From: Ornithinicoccus hortensis
Lineage (GTDB): Bacteria > Actinomycetota > Actinomycetes > Actinomycetales > Dermatophilaceae
Assembly: GCF_006716185.1 (NCBI RefSeq)
Contig: NZ_VFOP01000001.1
Location: 558,001 to 622,000 of the forward strand
Reading direction: 5' to 3'
Length of the DNA: 64,000 nt
Shown one piece after another: positions 54,013 through 63,149 of the stretch. Below the pieces are notes generated by a model. It saw only the letters and a list, made by a program, of their open reading frames with translations. It was not told the DNA's origin and did no database searches. The first letter of the stretch is position 1. The number at the start of each line of letters is the position of its first letter. Position numbers and translations under genes: made by a program.

Positions 54013-54825
54013 ATGACGGCTGCCCGAGAGACGGATCTGGCGGACCTCGTCGCGCTCGGTCTGACCCAGTACGAGGCGAAGGGCTACCTCGGCCTCCTGG
54101 GCCGGGAGCAGGCCACGCCGACCGAGGTCGCCCGGGTCACCGGCCTGCCCCGGCAGCGCACCTACGACGTGCTCGCCACCCTGGCCGAACGCGGACTGGT
54201 CGCTCCCGTGCCGGGCAAGGCCGTCGCCTATCGCGCCATGCCGCCGGAGCAGGTCCTGGACAGGTTGGTCTCGCTCCGCCGGGCGGCCCTGGCGCGCCAA
54301 CAGGAGCTGGCCGCCGACCTCACCTCACGGCTGGGTGCGCTCTATGCCCACGGCCGTCTGCAGGACGACCCGCTCGACTACGTCGAGGTCTTGCACGACG
54401 CCGAGCACGCCGCCCACCGGATCGGGCAGCTCGTGGCCGAGGCCACCAGCGAGGTGGTCGGGATGGTGCGACCGCCGTATGCCGCTCCGCCAGCCGTTGC
54501 GGAGGCGCAGGTCAGCGCGGTGCGCCAGCGGGTGCTGTACGAACGCTCGGTGCTGGACAACCCCGCGCTCCGGGACCTGGTGGGCGCCTACGCGAGCCTC
54601 GGAGAGGAGGTCCGGATCGCCGCGGAGCTCCCGCTGAAGGTGGCGGTGATCGACGGGGCGACGGTGGCGTTCAGTCTGCCGGACCCCGTGGGCGGACGGG
54701 ACCGGGAGACGACGCTGATCGTGCACCACCGGATGCTCGCCGCGACGATGCTGCTCGCCTTCGAATCGGTGTGGTCCCAGGCGACGGCGCTGCCCGAAGC
54801 GATCGCGGAGAAGAGTTCCGGCTGA
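54013..54825 (+). CDS. TrmB-family transcriptional regulator
   Basis: This 270-residue protein has an N-terminal winged helix (about residues 8-75) with LTQYEAKGYLGLL and TPTEVARVTGLPRQRTYDVL, typical of TrmB regulators. A C-terminal effector domain of the phospholipase D/TrmB type follows. The effector is unknown; sugars and related metabolites are typical in archaea. It is divergent from the CWB2 gene with GTCA-rich sites between. The ATG at 54013 gives the proper N-terminus. Confidence 0.85.
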   Translation: MTAARETDLADLVALGLTQYEAKGYLGLLGREQATPTEVARVTGLPRQRTYDVLATLAERGLVAPVPGKAVAYRAMPPEQVLDRLVSLRRAALARQQELAADLTSRLGALYAHGRLQDDPLDYVEVLHDAEHAAHRIGQLVAEATSEVVGMVRPPYAAPPAVAEAQVSAVRQRVLYERSVLDNPALRDLVGAYASLGEEVRIAAELPLKVAVIDGATVAFSLPDPVGGRDRETTLIVHHRMLAATMLLAFESVWSQATALPEAIAEKSSG

Positions 54826-54889
54826 TCGACCGGCTACGAACGGCCACGGTCCGGGCTCATCGCCCGGGTCGGGGGACCCATCGCCTGGG

Positions 54890-56104
54890 TCAGGGGACCA
54901 ACCGACCCAGCAGTGCGGCATACCCCACCCGGACCCCCGTGCTCAGCGTCGGCTCGAGCACAGGGGCGAAGTGGGGCGAGTGGTTGCTCGGCACCGGAGC
55001 CAGGCCGTCCACGACGTCGTCGGCCATCCCACCGAAGAACCAGTAGGCGGTCGGGACCCCGATCGAGCCGCCCAGGTGGCCGACGTCCTCACTGCCCATC
55101 TGGGCCGGGCTGATCACGATGTGCTCCATGTCGACGGCCCGCACCATGCTGGGGATGACGTCCTCGATGACGTCGGGGTCGTTGTAGGTCAGCGGGAACG
55201 TGTAGAGCTCCTCCACGGTGGGTTCCTTCGCCCCCGAGGCCTGTGCCTCGGCCTGGATCACCCGGCGGACGGCGGCGAGCACCCGGCTGCGGACCTTCTC
55301 GTCCAGGTGCCGGATGTTGATGGTGAACTCGGCCGAGTCCGGGATCACGTTCTCCTTGGTGCCGGCCTTGATGGTGGCGACCGTGATGACCGAGGCGCTC
55401 TGGGCGGCGACCTCGCGGGTGACGATCGACTGGAGCCGGACGATGATGTGCGCGGCGATGAGCACCGGGTCGATGGCCTGCTCCGGCCGTGATCCGTGCC
55501 CGCCGCGACCGTGGACGGTCACCCGCCACGCGTCGGCGACGGCCATCGCGGGACCGATGCTGACCTGGAGGGTCCCGGCACGGGCCGGTCCCACGTGTTG
55601 GCCGAAGACCACCTCGGGTCGCGGCGCCCGGTCCCAGAGACCGTCCTCGATCATCGCCAGCGCGCCGGCGGCGAGCTCCTCGGCAGGCTGGAAGATGAAG
55701 ACGACCGTGCCCCGCCAGGCCGTGAGGTCCGTGCTCAGGAGCGTGGCGATCCCGATCGCGCAGGTGATGTGTACGTCGTGACCGCAGGCGTGCATGACCG
55801 GGACCTCTGTGCCGTCCGGTGCGGTGGCCACGGTGGTGCTGGCGTAGTCCAGGCCGGTCTGCTCCTTCACCGGCAGGCCGTCCAGGTCGGCACGGAAGGC
55901 GACGACCGGACCCTCACCGTTGCTCAACCAGGCGGCGATCCCGGTGCCGGCGACCCTGATCGTGGTGAAGCCAAGGTCCTGCATCTTGCCCTCGACCAGT
56001 TCGGAGGTCCGGTGCTCCTGGAAGGACAGCTCCGGGTGCGCGTGCAGGTGGCGGTACAGGTCGTGTAACGCATGCTGCAACTCGGCAGGGATGGTCCCGG
56101 TCAT
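54890..56104 (-). CDS. M20 family amidohydrolase
   Basis: This 404-residue protein is of the M20D aminoacylase/amidohydrolase group. Motifs are HAHPELSFQEHRTSE, FRADLDGLPV, MHACGHDVH, QPAEELAAGA, QHVGP and GRGGHGSRPEQAIDP; these hold the metal-binding His/Asp/Glu/Cys. The AQMGSEDVG segment near the end is usual for the group. It hydrolyses an N-acyl or peptide bond in the cytoplasm; the substrate is not predictable. The ATG is at 56104. No signal peptide is seen. Confidence 0.9.
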   Translation of the reverse strand: MTGTIPAELQHALHDLYRHLHAHPELSFQEHRTSELVEGKMQDLGFTTIRVAGTGIAAWLSNGEGPVVAFRADLDGLPVKEQTGLDYASTTVATAPDGTEVPVMHACGHDVHITCAIGIATLLSTDLTAWRGTVVFIFQPAEELAAGALAMIEDGLWDRAPRPEVVFGQHVGPARAGTLQVSIGPAMAVADAWRVTVHGRGGHGSRPEQAIDPVLIAAHIIVRLQSIVTREVAAQSASVITVATIKAGTKENVIPDSAEFTINIRHLDEKVRSRVLAAVRRVIQAEAQASGAKEPTVEELYTFPLTYNDPDVIEDVIPSMVRAVDMEHIVISPAQMGSEDVGHLGGSIGVPTAYWFFGGMADDVVDGLAPVPSNHSPHFAPVLEPTLSTGVRVGYAALLGRLVP

Positions 56105-56246
56105 CTCAGACGCTTTCGTCGGCTGGTGAGCATGTCATCGGCTGCTCGCCGCTACGGGACATCATGTCGGACAGGACGGTAGCCCGCTAGATCTTTCGAG
56201 GACCCGGTTGGGTTGCGGGGTCGTAGCGGCCTTCCGCGGGCGGCGG

Positions 56247-58655
56247 TCAGAAGGGTGGGGGTATGTCGCCCGTGGGCGTCGTCGTGGCGCCCAGATCCCG
56301 CGAGGCTTCGTCTGCCCGGGCCAGGACCTCCTCGGGCGTGGGTTGACCCGGAGGGGCACCATGGCGCTGCTTCCCGCCGCGGGTGCGGTGGCGTAGCTGG
56401 ATCGGTGCGTCGTGGTGGAGCCAGCCGCGCCCGAACTCGAGGTACTCCGGATCCGGGTAGTCGTCGTCCGCGGCGAGTGCCTCGCCGGAGCCACGGTGGC
56501 TGAGCGCGGCATAGACGAGTCGGTCCTGGAGGTCATGGTCGCCGTCCAAGACCTGTCGCCACGAACGGTCCGGGCGTTCGGCGTGAGCGGACTGCTCGGG
56601 CGCGCCGGTCCACGGATGGGTGAGTGTGCGGTAGTCGAAACTTCGGGTGCGGTAAACCCGACCGAACAGGGTTGTCCACGTGACGTTGCGATACGCGTCC
56701 ATGACCGCCTTCCACGCGGCCCATGTCTTGAGCTGGTGGTGGACGCCATGCAGCGGCTCCCCGTTGATCTCGCTGGTCGGCCCACCGGTGACGCCGTCGC
56801 CGTACTCCATGACGTGGTCGAACTGGCACCCGCGCGCGGCAACTTTGCAGCCCGGAGCGCGGCAGACCTGGTCGGCGGCGACGATCTGGTCCCGCATCTT
56901 CTGGTCGAAGGCATAGCTCTTGATGGAGCGCTCGACGAGCCGCCCGTCCAGCGGGTCGGTGACGAGGCGGTGCAGTTCTCCGCCAGCCTGGATGGCGAGT
57001 TCGCGGACCTCTTCGGCGGAGAGGTAGTGGCCGCCCGGGATCAGGCCCACCCCGGTGGACCGGTCGTTCACGAGGACCTCGAGAGGGACGATGACGTCCA
57101 GGTTCACCGGTGGCCTGCCGGCCAGCACCGCAGTCAGGGCTTCGTCCGGGGCGGCGATTGATCCTGCGGTGGACACAGCATCGCTGCTGCCCGCACCGAC
57201 ATCATCCGGGGGAGGAGGGTCCGGGTGTCCGGTGGCGGGGGTGATGGACCCGTGGACCAGGAGCGACATCGCAATGTCTGCCCGGAGCTGGGCCAACGTC
57301 CTGTGGTCCCCGGCAGCGCGGACCGAACGGGCGATCTGGTCGACGCGGTCCAGCGCGGCCACGATGGAGGAGGCACGTCCGGACACCGTGAACTCCCCGG
57401 TCCCGTCGTCCTCGATCTGCGCGCTCGCATCGCGCCGTGCCACCGCTTCCTGACGGTCCTTGCGTGCCTGCTCGGGATCCTCGCCGAGGAGTGCTGCGAC
57501 CAACCGGGCCAAGGTGTCCTTGGTCTCGCCGAAGGACTCTCGCGCCTGGCCGCCCTCGGCGCTGCGGGATCGTTCATCACGGACCGAGCGCGCCCGATCC
57601 GAGTCCGCCCCGAAGGTGCGGCGCGCGATCTCGGCCGCGACCTCCGGCGGCAGGTCACGGCAGGTGGACCACCAGGCACGCACCTGGTTCCACTGCACCT
57701 CGCCGGTTGCCAATGCGGCCCACGGCAGACCGGTGGCCTGGCGCGAACCGAGGGCGAAGCCGACCCGGTCGTGGCAGTCCTGGATGCCCCATCCGGTCAG
57801 CACCTTCAACTCGTTGGCCAGCACCGACTTGGTCTTGGCCCGCCAGCGTTTGCGGCCCGTGGGCGATAGTTCGTCGGCGCTGGCGACCCGCTCGCGGGCC
57901 AGGAACTCCTCGCCCGTCGCGGCTGCCAGGTCGCTGAGTACGCCGGTCAGCAGCGCGTCGCACCAGCGCTGCACGACCACGGTTGCTTCGGCCGCCGCGA
58001 CCAACTGCTCGTCTGTGGCCCGCGGGGACTCGAGCGCCGATCCTCCCCGGAGCTCTGGCGCTACCACGCCGTCGTCGGCCGGCCGGGCGGTCGTGGCGGG
58101 TGAGGCTCCGGCTGCGCCCGCGGCCAGCACCGGGGCCAGGGCGCAGAGTTGCTGCACGACGTGGGCGGGGAAGCCGGCGGCAGTCAACGTCGAGGTCAAC
58201 ACGTCGGAAGAGGCCGAGGTCAACACGTCCGAAGAGATGGCCGGAGCATCTGGCGCTCCGGGCAGACCGGTCCCGCCGACTCCCACGGTCGCGCGCTGTG
58301 TCAGGTCCGGGAAGGGTTCTCCCGGCTGACCGTGGAACTCGGGATCGACGGGCAGGTCGTCCCACATCCGCGCCGCTTCGCTGGCTTCCGCAGCGAGGTC
58401 CTCCGAGATGGCGTCCCACGGGTCAGGGGCCCAGCCGCCGCACTCGTCCGCCCACTCCTCGAGGGCACGTGCGACATCCACCCGCGAGAGTCCTGACAGG
58501 TCGGGCTGGGGTGGCAGCTCCACGAGGAGGCCTCCCGGCATCACCCCGTCGGGCCCCACGGCGCCGAAGCGGACGCCACCGGGCTGCCGCGCCGCAGTGA
58601 CCTCAGCAGCCCCGGCCTGTCGGCCAGCCACCACATCCACCCCGCTTCCGGACAC
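56247..58655 (-). CDS. DUF222 plus HNH endonuclease domain protein
   Basis: This 802-residue protein has a long N-terminal part with DUF222 features and a C-terminal HNH domain. The HNH core is CRAPGCKVAARGCQFDH, then PLHGVHHQLKT. The DUF222/HNH (13E12-like) family is multi-copy in many actinobacteria, of unknown function. It is longer than typical (400-550 residues), with a low-complexity N-terminus containing the repeated S-S-D-V-L-T-S. No flanking inverted repeats or target duplication are visible, so it is not called a transposon. Confidence 0.85.
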   Translation of the reverse strand: MSGSGVDVVAGRQAGAAEVTAARQPGGVRFGAVGPDGVMPGGLLVELPPQPDLSGLSRVDVARALEEWADECGGWAPDPWDAISEDLAAEASEAARMWDDLPVDPEFHGQPGEPFPDLTQRATVGVGGTGLPGAPDAPAISSDVLTSASSDVLTSTLTAAGFPAHVVQQLCALAPVLAAGAAGASPATTARPADDGVVAPELRGGSALESPRATDEQLVAAAEATVVVQRWCDALLTGVLSDLAAATGEEFLARERVASADELSPTGRKRWRAKTKSVLANELKVLTGWGIQDCHDRVGFALGSRQATGLPWAALATGEVQWNQVRAWWSTCRDLPPEVAAEIARRTFGADSDRARSVRDERSRSAEGGQARESFGETKDTLARLVAALLGEDPEQARKDRQEAVARRDASAQIEDDGTGEFTVSGRASSIVAALDRVDQIARSVRAAGDHRTLAQLRADIAMSLLVHGSITPATGHPDPPPPDDVGAGSSDAVSTAGSIAAPDEALTAVLAGRPPVNLDVIVPLEVLVNDRSTGVGLIPGGHYLSAEEVRELAIQAGGELHRLVTDPLDGRLVERSIKSYAFDQKMRDQIVAADQVCRAPGCKVAARGCQFDHVMEYGDGVTGGPTSEINGEPLHGVHHQLKTWAAWKAVMDAYRNVTWTTLFGRVYRTRSFDYRTLTHPWTGAPEQSAHAERPDRSWRQVLDGDHDLQDRLVYAALSHRGSGEALAADDDYPDPEYLEFGRGWLHHDAPIQLRHRTRGGKQRHGAPPGQPTPEEVLARADEASRDLGATTTPTGDIPPPF

Positions 58656-58779
58656 GACCCGTCACCCCCTCCTCCTGCTGGGACCATCGAGATCAACTTG
58701 ATGAAACCACCATAGAACACACGTCCGACAGAGTGGCTGACCTGCGACGATGCGGTGATCTGCTGGCAGTGGGGAGGGG

Positions 58780-60057
58780 TCAGCCACCCATCCCCAGGTA
58801 GTTCCGCACCATCGCCACCGCCGTCGCTACCCCGTCCTCGCGCCGCACGATCGCGCCGAGGTCGGCCGCGAGGGTCCGCACGCTCGGGTCGGTGATCATC
58901 CGCTCGATCCCGGCCGCGAGCCGCCGCGCATCCAGCTCGTGTCGCTTGATCGGCTCGGGCCCAATCCCGAGCTGGGCGACGCGCCGTCCCCAGTAGGGCT
59001 GGTCGACGACGTGCGGGACGACCAGTTGGGGCACCCCGGCCCGGACCGCGGCCGCGGTCGTGCCGGCCCCGCCGTGATGCACGACCGCGCTCATCCGGGG
59101 GAAGAGCCACTCGTGCGGGACGTCGCCCACGAGCGCGACGGTGTCCGGGAGGTCACCGGTGGCCAGACCGGTCCACCCCGAGTGGATCAACCCTCGCCGG
59201 CCCGTCCGGGCCAACGCCTCGAGCATGATCTCCGTGGTGGCTCGTGGGTCGCGCGACATCATGCTGCCGAAGCCCAGGTAGATCGGCGGCTCACCCGCCT
59301 CTAGGAAGTCCACGAGCTCGGCCGGTGGCACCCAACTGTCGTCCGGGGGCAGGAACCAGGCACCGGTCGGCTTCAGCTGCGGGCCCCACGCGGGGTCCGG
59401 CGGCACGATGGCAGGGCTGCACGCGAGCATCGCGGGTGTCGCATAGGCGGTCCGCAGGTAGTCGCGGAAGCTCCCCGCCGGCAGACCGAGACGTGCGCGC
59501 ACGGGGTCGGCGGTCTGCCGGAAGAGGGAGTATGCGCCCGCCGCCATGGCCATCGAGGTGGCCTTGTTGAGGGTGCTGGCCGCCCCCGGGATGACCGAGT
59601 AGACCGTCGACGAACCCTTCCGTCCGGGGGTGGTCGGGGACAGCATGCCGACGATGTGCCGCTGCCCGCGGGCCCGCGTCGCGATGGATGCCGCTTCGTA
59701 TGTCATCGCCCCACTGATCACGAGGTCGGCGTCGCCCGCGGCCAGCACCCCCTCGGAGATGGGCTCGGCGAGCTCGGCGAGCAGCGCGCCGAGCAGCTTG
59801 CCTTCCTGCCGCAGACCACGGCTGCCGTCGGCCTGCCAGTCCAGGCCGGTCCCCTCCCCGGAGGCCTGTCGTATGTCGACAGGGAAGGTGCTCGTGCGCA
59901 ACCCGTGCGCGGCGGCGGTCGGCGCGAGGTCCTGGGGGACGGTGATCCCCACGTCCAGCCCCCCGGCCGCCAGGGCGATCCCGAGGGCCACGAACGGCTG
60001 GACGTCTCCCCGGGAGCCCATGGCCAGCACCTGTACGGAGGGCGATCGGCGGTTCAT
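58780..60057 (-). CDS. UDP-glycosyltransferase (GT1-type)
   Basis: This 425-residue protein resembles bacterial GT1 enzymes such as sterol or macrolide glucosyltransferases. It begins with VLAMGSRGDVQPFVALGIAL. The donor domain shows PIYLGFGSMMSRDP, VGDVPHEWLFPRMSAVVHHGGAGTT (split here by the limit on copying) and AGVPQLVVPHVVDQPYW, with the His-Gly-Gly-Ala-Gly-Thr nucleotide-sugar motif. The acceptor is unknown. The ATG at 60057 has no strong ribosome site and is 63 bases from the divergent ligase gene. Confidence 0.9.
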   Translation of the reverse strand: MNRRSPSVQVLAMGSRGDVQPFVALGIALAAGGLDVGITVPQDLAPTAAAHGLRTSTFPVDIRQASGEGTGLDWQADGSRGLRQEGKLLGALLAELAEPISEGVLAAGDADLVISGAMTYEAASIATRARGQRHIVGMLSPTTPGRKGSSTVYSVIPGAASTLNKATSMAMAAGAYSLFRQTADPVRARLGLPAGSFRDYLRTAYATPAMLACSPAIVPPDPAWGPQLKPTGAWFLPPDDSWVPPAELVDFLEAGEPPIYLGFGSMMSRDPRATTEIMLEALARTGRRGLIHSGWTGLATGDLPDTVALVGDVPHEWLFPRMSAVVHHGGAGTTAAAVRAGVPQLVVPHVVDQPYWGRRVAQLGIGPEPIKRHELDARRLAAGIERMITDPSVRTLAADLGAIVRREDGVATAVAMVRNYLGMGG

Positions 60058-60120
60058 GGGCTCGAGTCTGTCAGGCGCATCGGGGTGCCGCTGTCGGTGC
60101 GGGCGGTCATGCTTGGTCGT

Positions 60121-61683
60121 ATGCAGTTCGCTCGGGTCATCGAGACATCGGCGGCGGTGGCCGCGACCTCCTCGCGCACGGCGAAGGTCGAGGCACTGGC
60201 GCAGACGCTCCGCGCGGCCGCTTCCGAGGGGGGTGTGATGGTCGAGTTGGTGGCCGCCTACCTCGCGGGACGGCTGCCGCAGCGTCGCGTGGGCGTGGGG
60301 TGGCGCAGCCTGCGCGCGTCGTTCGCCCCCGCGACGGACTCGACGTTGTCGGTGACCGAGGTGGACGCGGCGCTCACCGAGCTCGCCGGACTGGGTGGGG
60401 CCGGTTCGGTGGCCGGTCGGAGCGCGGCCCTGCGGGACCTGTTGGGCCGTGCCACCCGGGACGAACAGGCCTGGTTGCGGAGGCTGCTCACCGGCGAGCT
60501 GCGCCAGGGCGCGAGCGACGGGGTCCTGCAGAAGGCGGTCGCGGTGGCCGCTGACGTCCCCGAGCCGGTGGTGCGCCGCGCGGTGATGCTGGCCGGTTTC
60601 GTCGGTCCGGTGGCGGCCGTGGCCCTCGCCCACGTGGACGATCCGTCCGCCGCCGAGGAGGCGCTCGGGCAGATCCGGCTCGAGGTCGGCCGGCCGCTCC
60701 GCCCGATGCTGGCCTCCTCGGCGCCGGATGTCGCGACGGCCATGACCGGCGGGGCGGACGATCACCCGATGGCGCTGGAGAGCAAGCTCGACGGCATCCG
60801 CATCCAGGCGCACCTGGACCGGTCGGACGCGACGCAGCCGGTCCGGCTGTTCACCCGCACCCTGGAGGAGGTGACCGAGCGCCTCCCCGAGGTGGTCGAG
60901 GTGCTGCTGGAGCTACCGGCCGAGCGGGCCGTGCTCGACGGGGAGGTCATCGCGGTGCAGGACGACGGACGGCCCGCCCCGTTCCAGGTCACCGGTGCCC
61001 GCACTGCCAGCTCGGCGGACCCGGAGCGGCTCCGCCAGGACGTGCCGTTGACGACCTTCCTCTTCGACCTCTTGCACCGGGACGGACGCGACCTGGTCGA
61101 CGCCCCGGCGCAGGAGCGTTGGGGCGAGCTCAGCGACCTCGCGCCCGCGCTCCTCGTGCCCAGGACGGTCACGGGCGACCCGGCGGTCGGCGAGGAGTTC
61201 TTCCGGGAGCGGGTCTCTGCCGGGCACGAGGGGGTGGTGGTGAAGGTCCTCGAGGCGCCCTACGGGGCAGGTCGGCGGGGCGCCGGCTGGGTGAAGGTGA
61301 AGCCGCGGCACACCCTGGACCTGGTGGTGCTCGGCGTCGAGTGGGGCAGCGGCCGACGCCGCGGGAAACTGTCCAACATCCACCTGGGGGCGCGTGACGA
61401 GGAGACCGGCGAGCTGGTGATGCTGGGCAAGACGTTCAAGGGGATGACCGACGCGATGCTGGAGTGGCAAACCGAGCGGTTCACGGCCCTCGAGACCTAC
61501 CGGGAGGGACACGTCGTGTATGTCCGTCCCGAGCAGGTGGTCGAGATCGCCTTCGACGGGGTGCAGCGCTCGCGCAGGTATCCCGGCGGCGTGGCACTCC
61601 GGTTCGCGCGGGTGCTCCGCTATCGGGACGACAAGCCGGTGGGTGAGATCGACACGCTGCAGCGGGTCCGCGAGCTGGGCTAG
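60121..61683 (+). CDS. ATP-dependent DNA ligase
   Basis: This 520-residue ligase seals nicks using ATP. The nucleotidyl lysine lies in LESKLDGIRIQ near residue 222. The later motifs include VLDGEVIAV, GHEGVVVKVL and GWVKVKP. An N-terminal DNA-binding domain (about residues 1-190) precedes the core, like bacterial LigB/LigC-type enzymes. No polymerase or Ku partner is adjacent, so it is not LigD. The ATG at 60121 lacks a ribosome site, so the transcript may be leaderless. Confidence 0.92.
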   Translation: MQFARVIETSAAVAATSSRTAKVEALAQTLRAAASEGGVMVELVAAYLAGRLPQRRVGVGWRSLRASFAPATDSTLSVTEVDAALTELAGLGGAGSVAGRSAALRDLLGRATRDEQAWLRRLLTGELRQGASDGVLQKAVAVAADVPEPVVRRAVMLAGFVGPVAAVALAHVDDPSAAEEALGQIRLEVGRPLRPMLASSAPDVATAMTGGADDHPMALESKLDGIRIQAHLDRSDATQPVRLFTRTLEEVTERLPEVVEVLLELPAERAVLDGEVIAVQDDGRPAPFQVTGARTASSADPERLRQDVPLTTFLFDLLHRDGRDLVDAPAQERWGELSDLAPALLVPRTVTGDPAVGEEFFRERVSAGHEGVVVKVLEAPYGAGRRGAGWVKVKPRHTLDLVVLGVEWGSGRRRGKLSNIHLGARDEETGELVMLGKTFKGMTDAMLEWQTERFTALETYREGHVVYVRPEQVVEIAFDGVQRSRRYPGGVALRFARVLRYRDDKPVGEIDTLQRVRELG

Positions 61684-61698
61684 AGAGCGTTCTTTCGA

Positions 61699-61986
61699 TC
61701 AGTGGTTGCGCAGCGCGTCGATCAGTTCGTCCTTGGTCATGTCCGAGCGACCCTCGATGTCGAGTTCGGCCGCGCGGTCCCGCAGCTCCTCGACGGTGCG
61801 GTCCTCATAGTCCTCGGCTTCGCCGCCTCGCTGCCCGACCGCGGATCGGGAGGTGTTGGCCGCGGCGTTGGCGATCCGCGCCGACTTCTCCTTGGAGTTC
61901 CCCTCCTCGCGCAGCCGCTCGTAGAGCTCGTCGTCCTTCACGCTGGGGCCGGGGTCCTCCCGGCCAGTGCCGTTCTCGGGTGTCAT
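61699..61986 (-). CDS. Small Rho-N/SAP-like domain protein (DUF7218-type)
   Basis: This 95-residue acidic protein has two parts: a charged helical part (ELYERLREEGNSKEKSARIA, N-A-A-A-N-T-S-R) and a C-terminal TVEELRDRAAELDIEGRSDM fold like the Rho termination factor N-terminal domain. Such proteins are common in actinobacteria with unknown function; nucleic acid binding is inferred. The stop lies 15 bases from the convergent ligase stop. Confidence 0.85.
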   Translation of the reverse strand: MTPENGTGREDPGPSVKDDELYERLREEGNSKEKSARIANAAANTSRSAVGQRGGEAEDYEDRTVEELRDRAAELDIEGRSDMTKDELIDALRNH

Positions 61987-62041
61987 CCCCCCAGCATGCG
62001 CCTGCCGGCGGAGCCCCGCATCCCGTGGGAGCGGGGTGGGC

Positions 62042-63076
62042 TCAGGAGCGGTCCGCCCCGTCCCACTCGCTCTGCTCCTGCCACTCGTTGTTCTCGTCCC
62101 ACCCGTCTTCCTCGGCATGCCGGGGGGTGCGGGTGCCGCCGAAGGAGAGGACGGCGCCGAGCACCAGGAGGACCAGGCCCAGGACGATGCCCACCCAGGT
62201 CAGCGGGCCGTTGATGAAGCCGAGCAGCGCGCCCTTGGTGCCATAGGTGTCGGCGTTGGCCGACACGGTCTCGTCGGTGTAGCCGATGGTGCCGACGGTG
62301 ATCGGCACGACCGGCAGCGAGTCGTCGGCGGCCTCGAACCGGACGTTCTGCTCCTCCAGGCCCTTGAGGATGACGCCGGTGTTCGGCTCGACCCACACGG
62401 TGCGCACGTTCTGGTAGACCCGGTCGGCATCGACCGGTTCGTCGGTGCCGAACAGGGAGCCCGGCAGGCCCTGGCTGGTGGAGACGGTCTCCGGCCCCAT
62501 CGTCATCCGGAAGACGTAGGCGTTCGTCCCCTCGATCAGTTCCTCACCCTGGAAGACGGCCGGCACGCCGCGGCGCAGCGAGCCGTCCCAGTACTGGTAG
62601 TCCTGCTGCTGGGTGTCGAACGGGAACTTGAAGAAGACGCCCTCGTGCTCGACGGGCTCGTGGGTGGCGGGGTCCTCCGGGGCCTCGGCGTCCCCGACCG
62701 CGATGAAGTCGCCGCAGCAGTTGGTGGACTCGGCGGTGCGCCGGTCGAAGGAGACCCCCTCCTCGGAGTAGGTGAGCACCGGGCCGTCCTCGACGGCCGA
62801 CTCCACGGTGGTCTGCCAGAACGCGTTGTCACCCTCGGCCAGGCCGGGGATCCCGACGACGTCGCGGGTGCTGACCAGCGTCACCCCGTGCAACTGCTCC
62901 ACTCCGTCGGCGGAGACGCGCAGCGCATCCATGTTCTCCCCGCGGGAGATCGACTGACTCGTCTGGTCCAGCTCGACGGTGGCCAGCCGGTCGTAGATCA
63001 CCGGTTTGGCGAGGATGCCGAGCAGCAGGGCGAACGCACCCAGCAGCAGCAACACGAATCCGAGGCCACGGCGCAC
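62042..63076 (-). CDS. DUF3068 family (PorA-like) membrane protein
   Basis: This 344-residue protein has a membrane helix at each end (GFVLLLLGAFALLLGILA and WVGIVLGLVLLVLGAVLSFGG). A large outer domain has the DUF3068 motifs FKFPFDTQQQDYQYWD and VRTVWVEPNTGVILKG, and a Cys pair in NCCGDF. DUF3068 proteins are membrane-anchored envelope proteins of unknown role. The start is a GTG at 63076 with an AAAGGAG site. Confidence 0.85.
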   Translation of the reverse strand: MRRGLGFVLLLLGAFALLLGILAKPVIYDRLATVELDQTSQSISRGENMDALRVSADGVEQLHGVTLVSTRDVVGIPGLAEGDNAFWQTTVESAVEDGPVLTYSEEGVSFDRRTAESTNCCGDFIAVGDAEAPEDPATHEPVEHEGVFFKFPFDTQQQDYQYWDGSLRRGVPAVFQGEELIEGTNAYVFRMTMGPETVSTSQGLPGSLFGTDEPVDADRVYQNVRTVWVEPNTGVILKGLEEQNVRFEAADDSLPVVPITVGTIGYTDETVSANADTYGTKGALLGFINGPLTWVGIVLGLVLLVLGAVLSFGGTRTPRHAEEDGWDENNEWQEQSEWDGADRS

Positions 63077-63149
63077 GGTGAGCTCCTTTGCACGAGTTTG
63101 GCCGGAGCCTACCAGTCGGTAACAGCCTCGTCGTAGAGTCGACGCCGAG

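Noticed and set aside
56247-58655. DUF222-HNH gene as a mobile element
   Set aside because: No terminal inverted repeats, target duplication or transposase were seen. The composition matches the neighbours.
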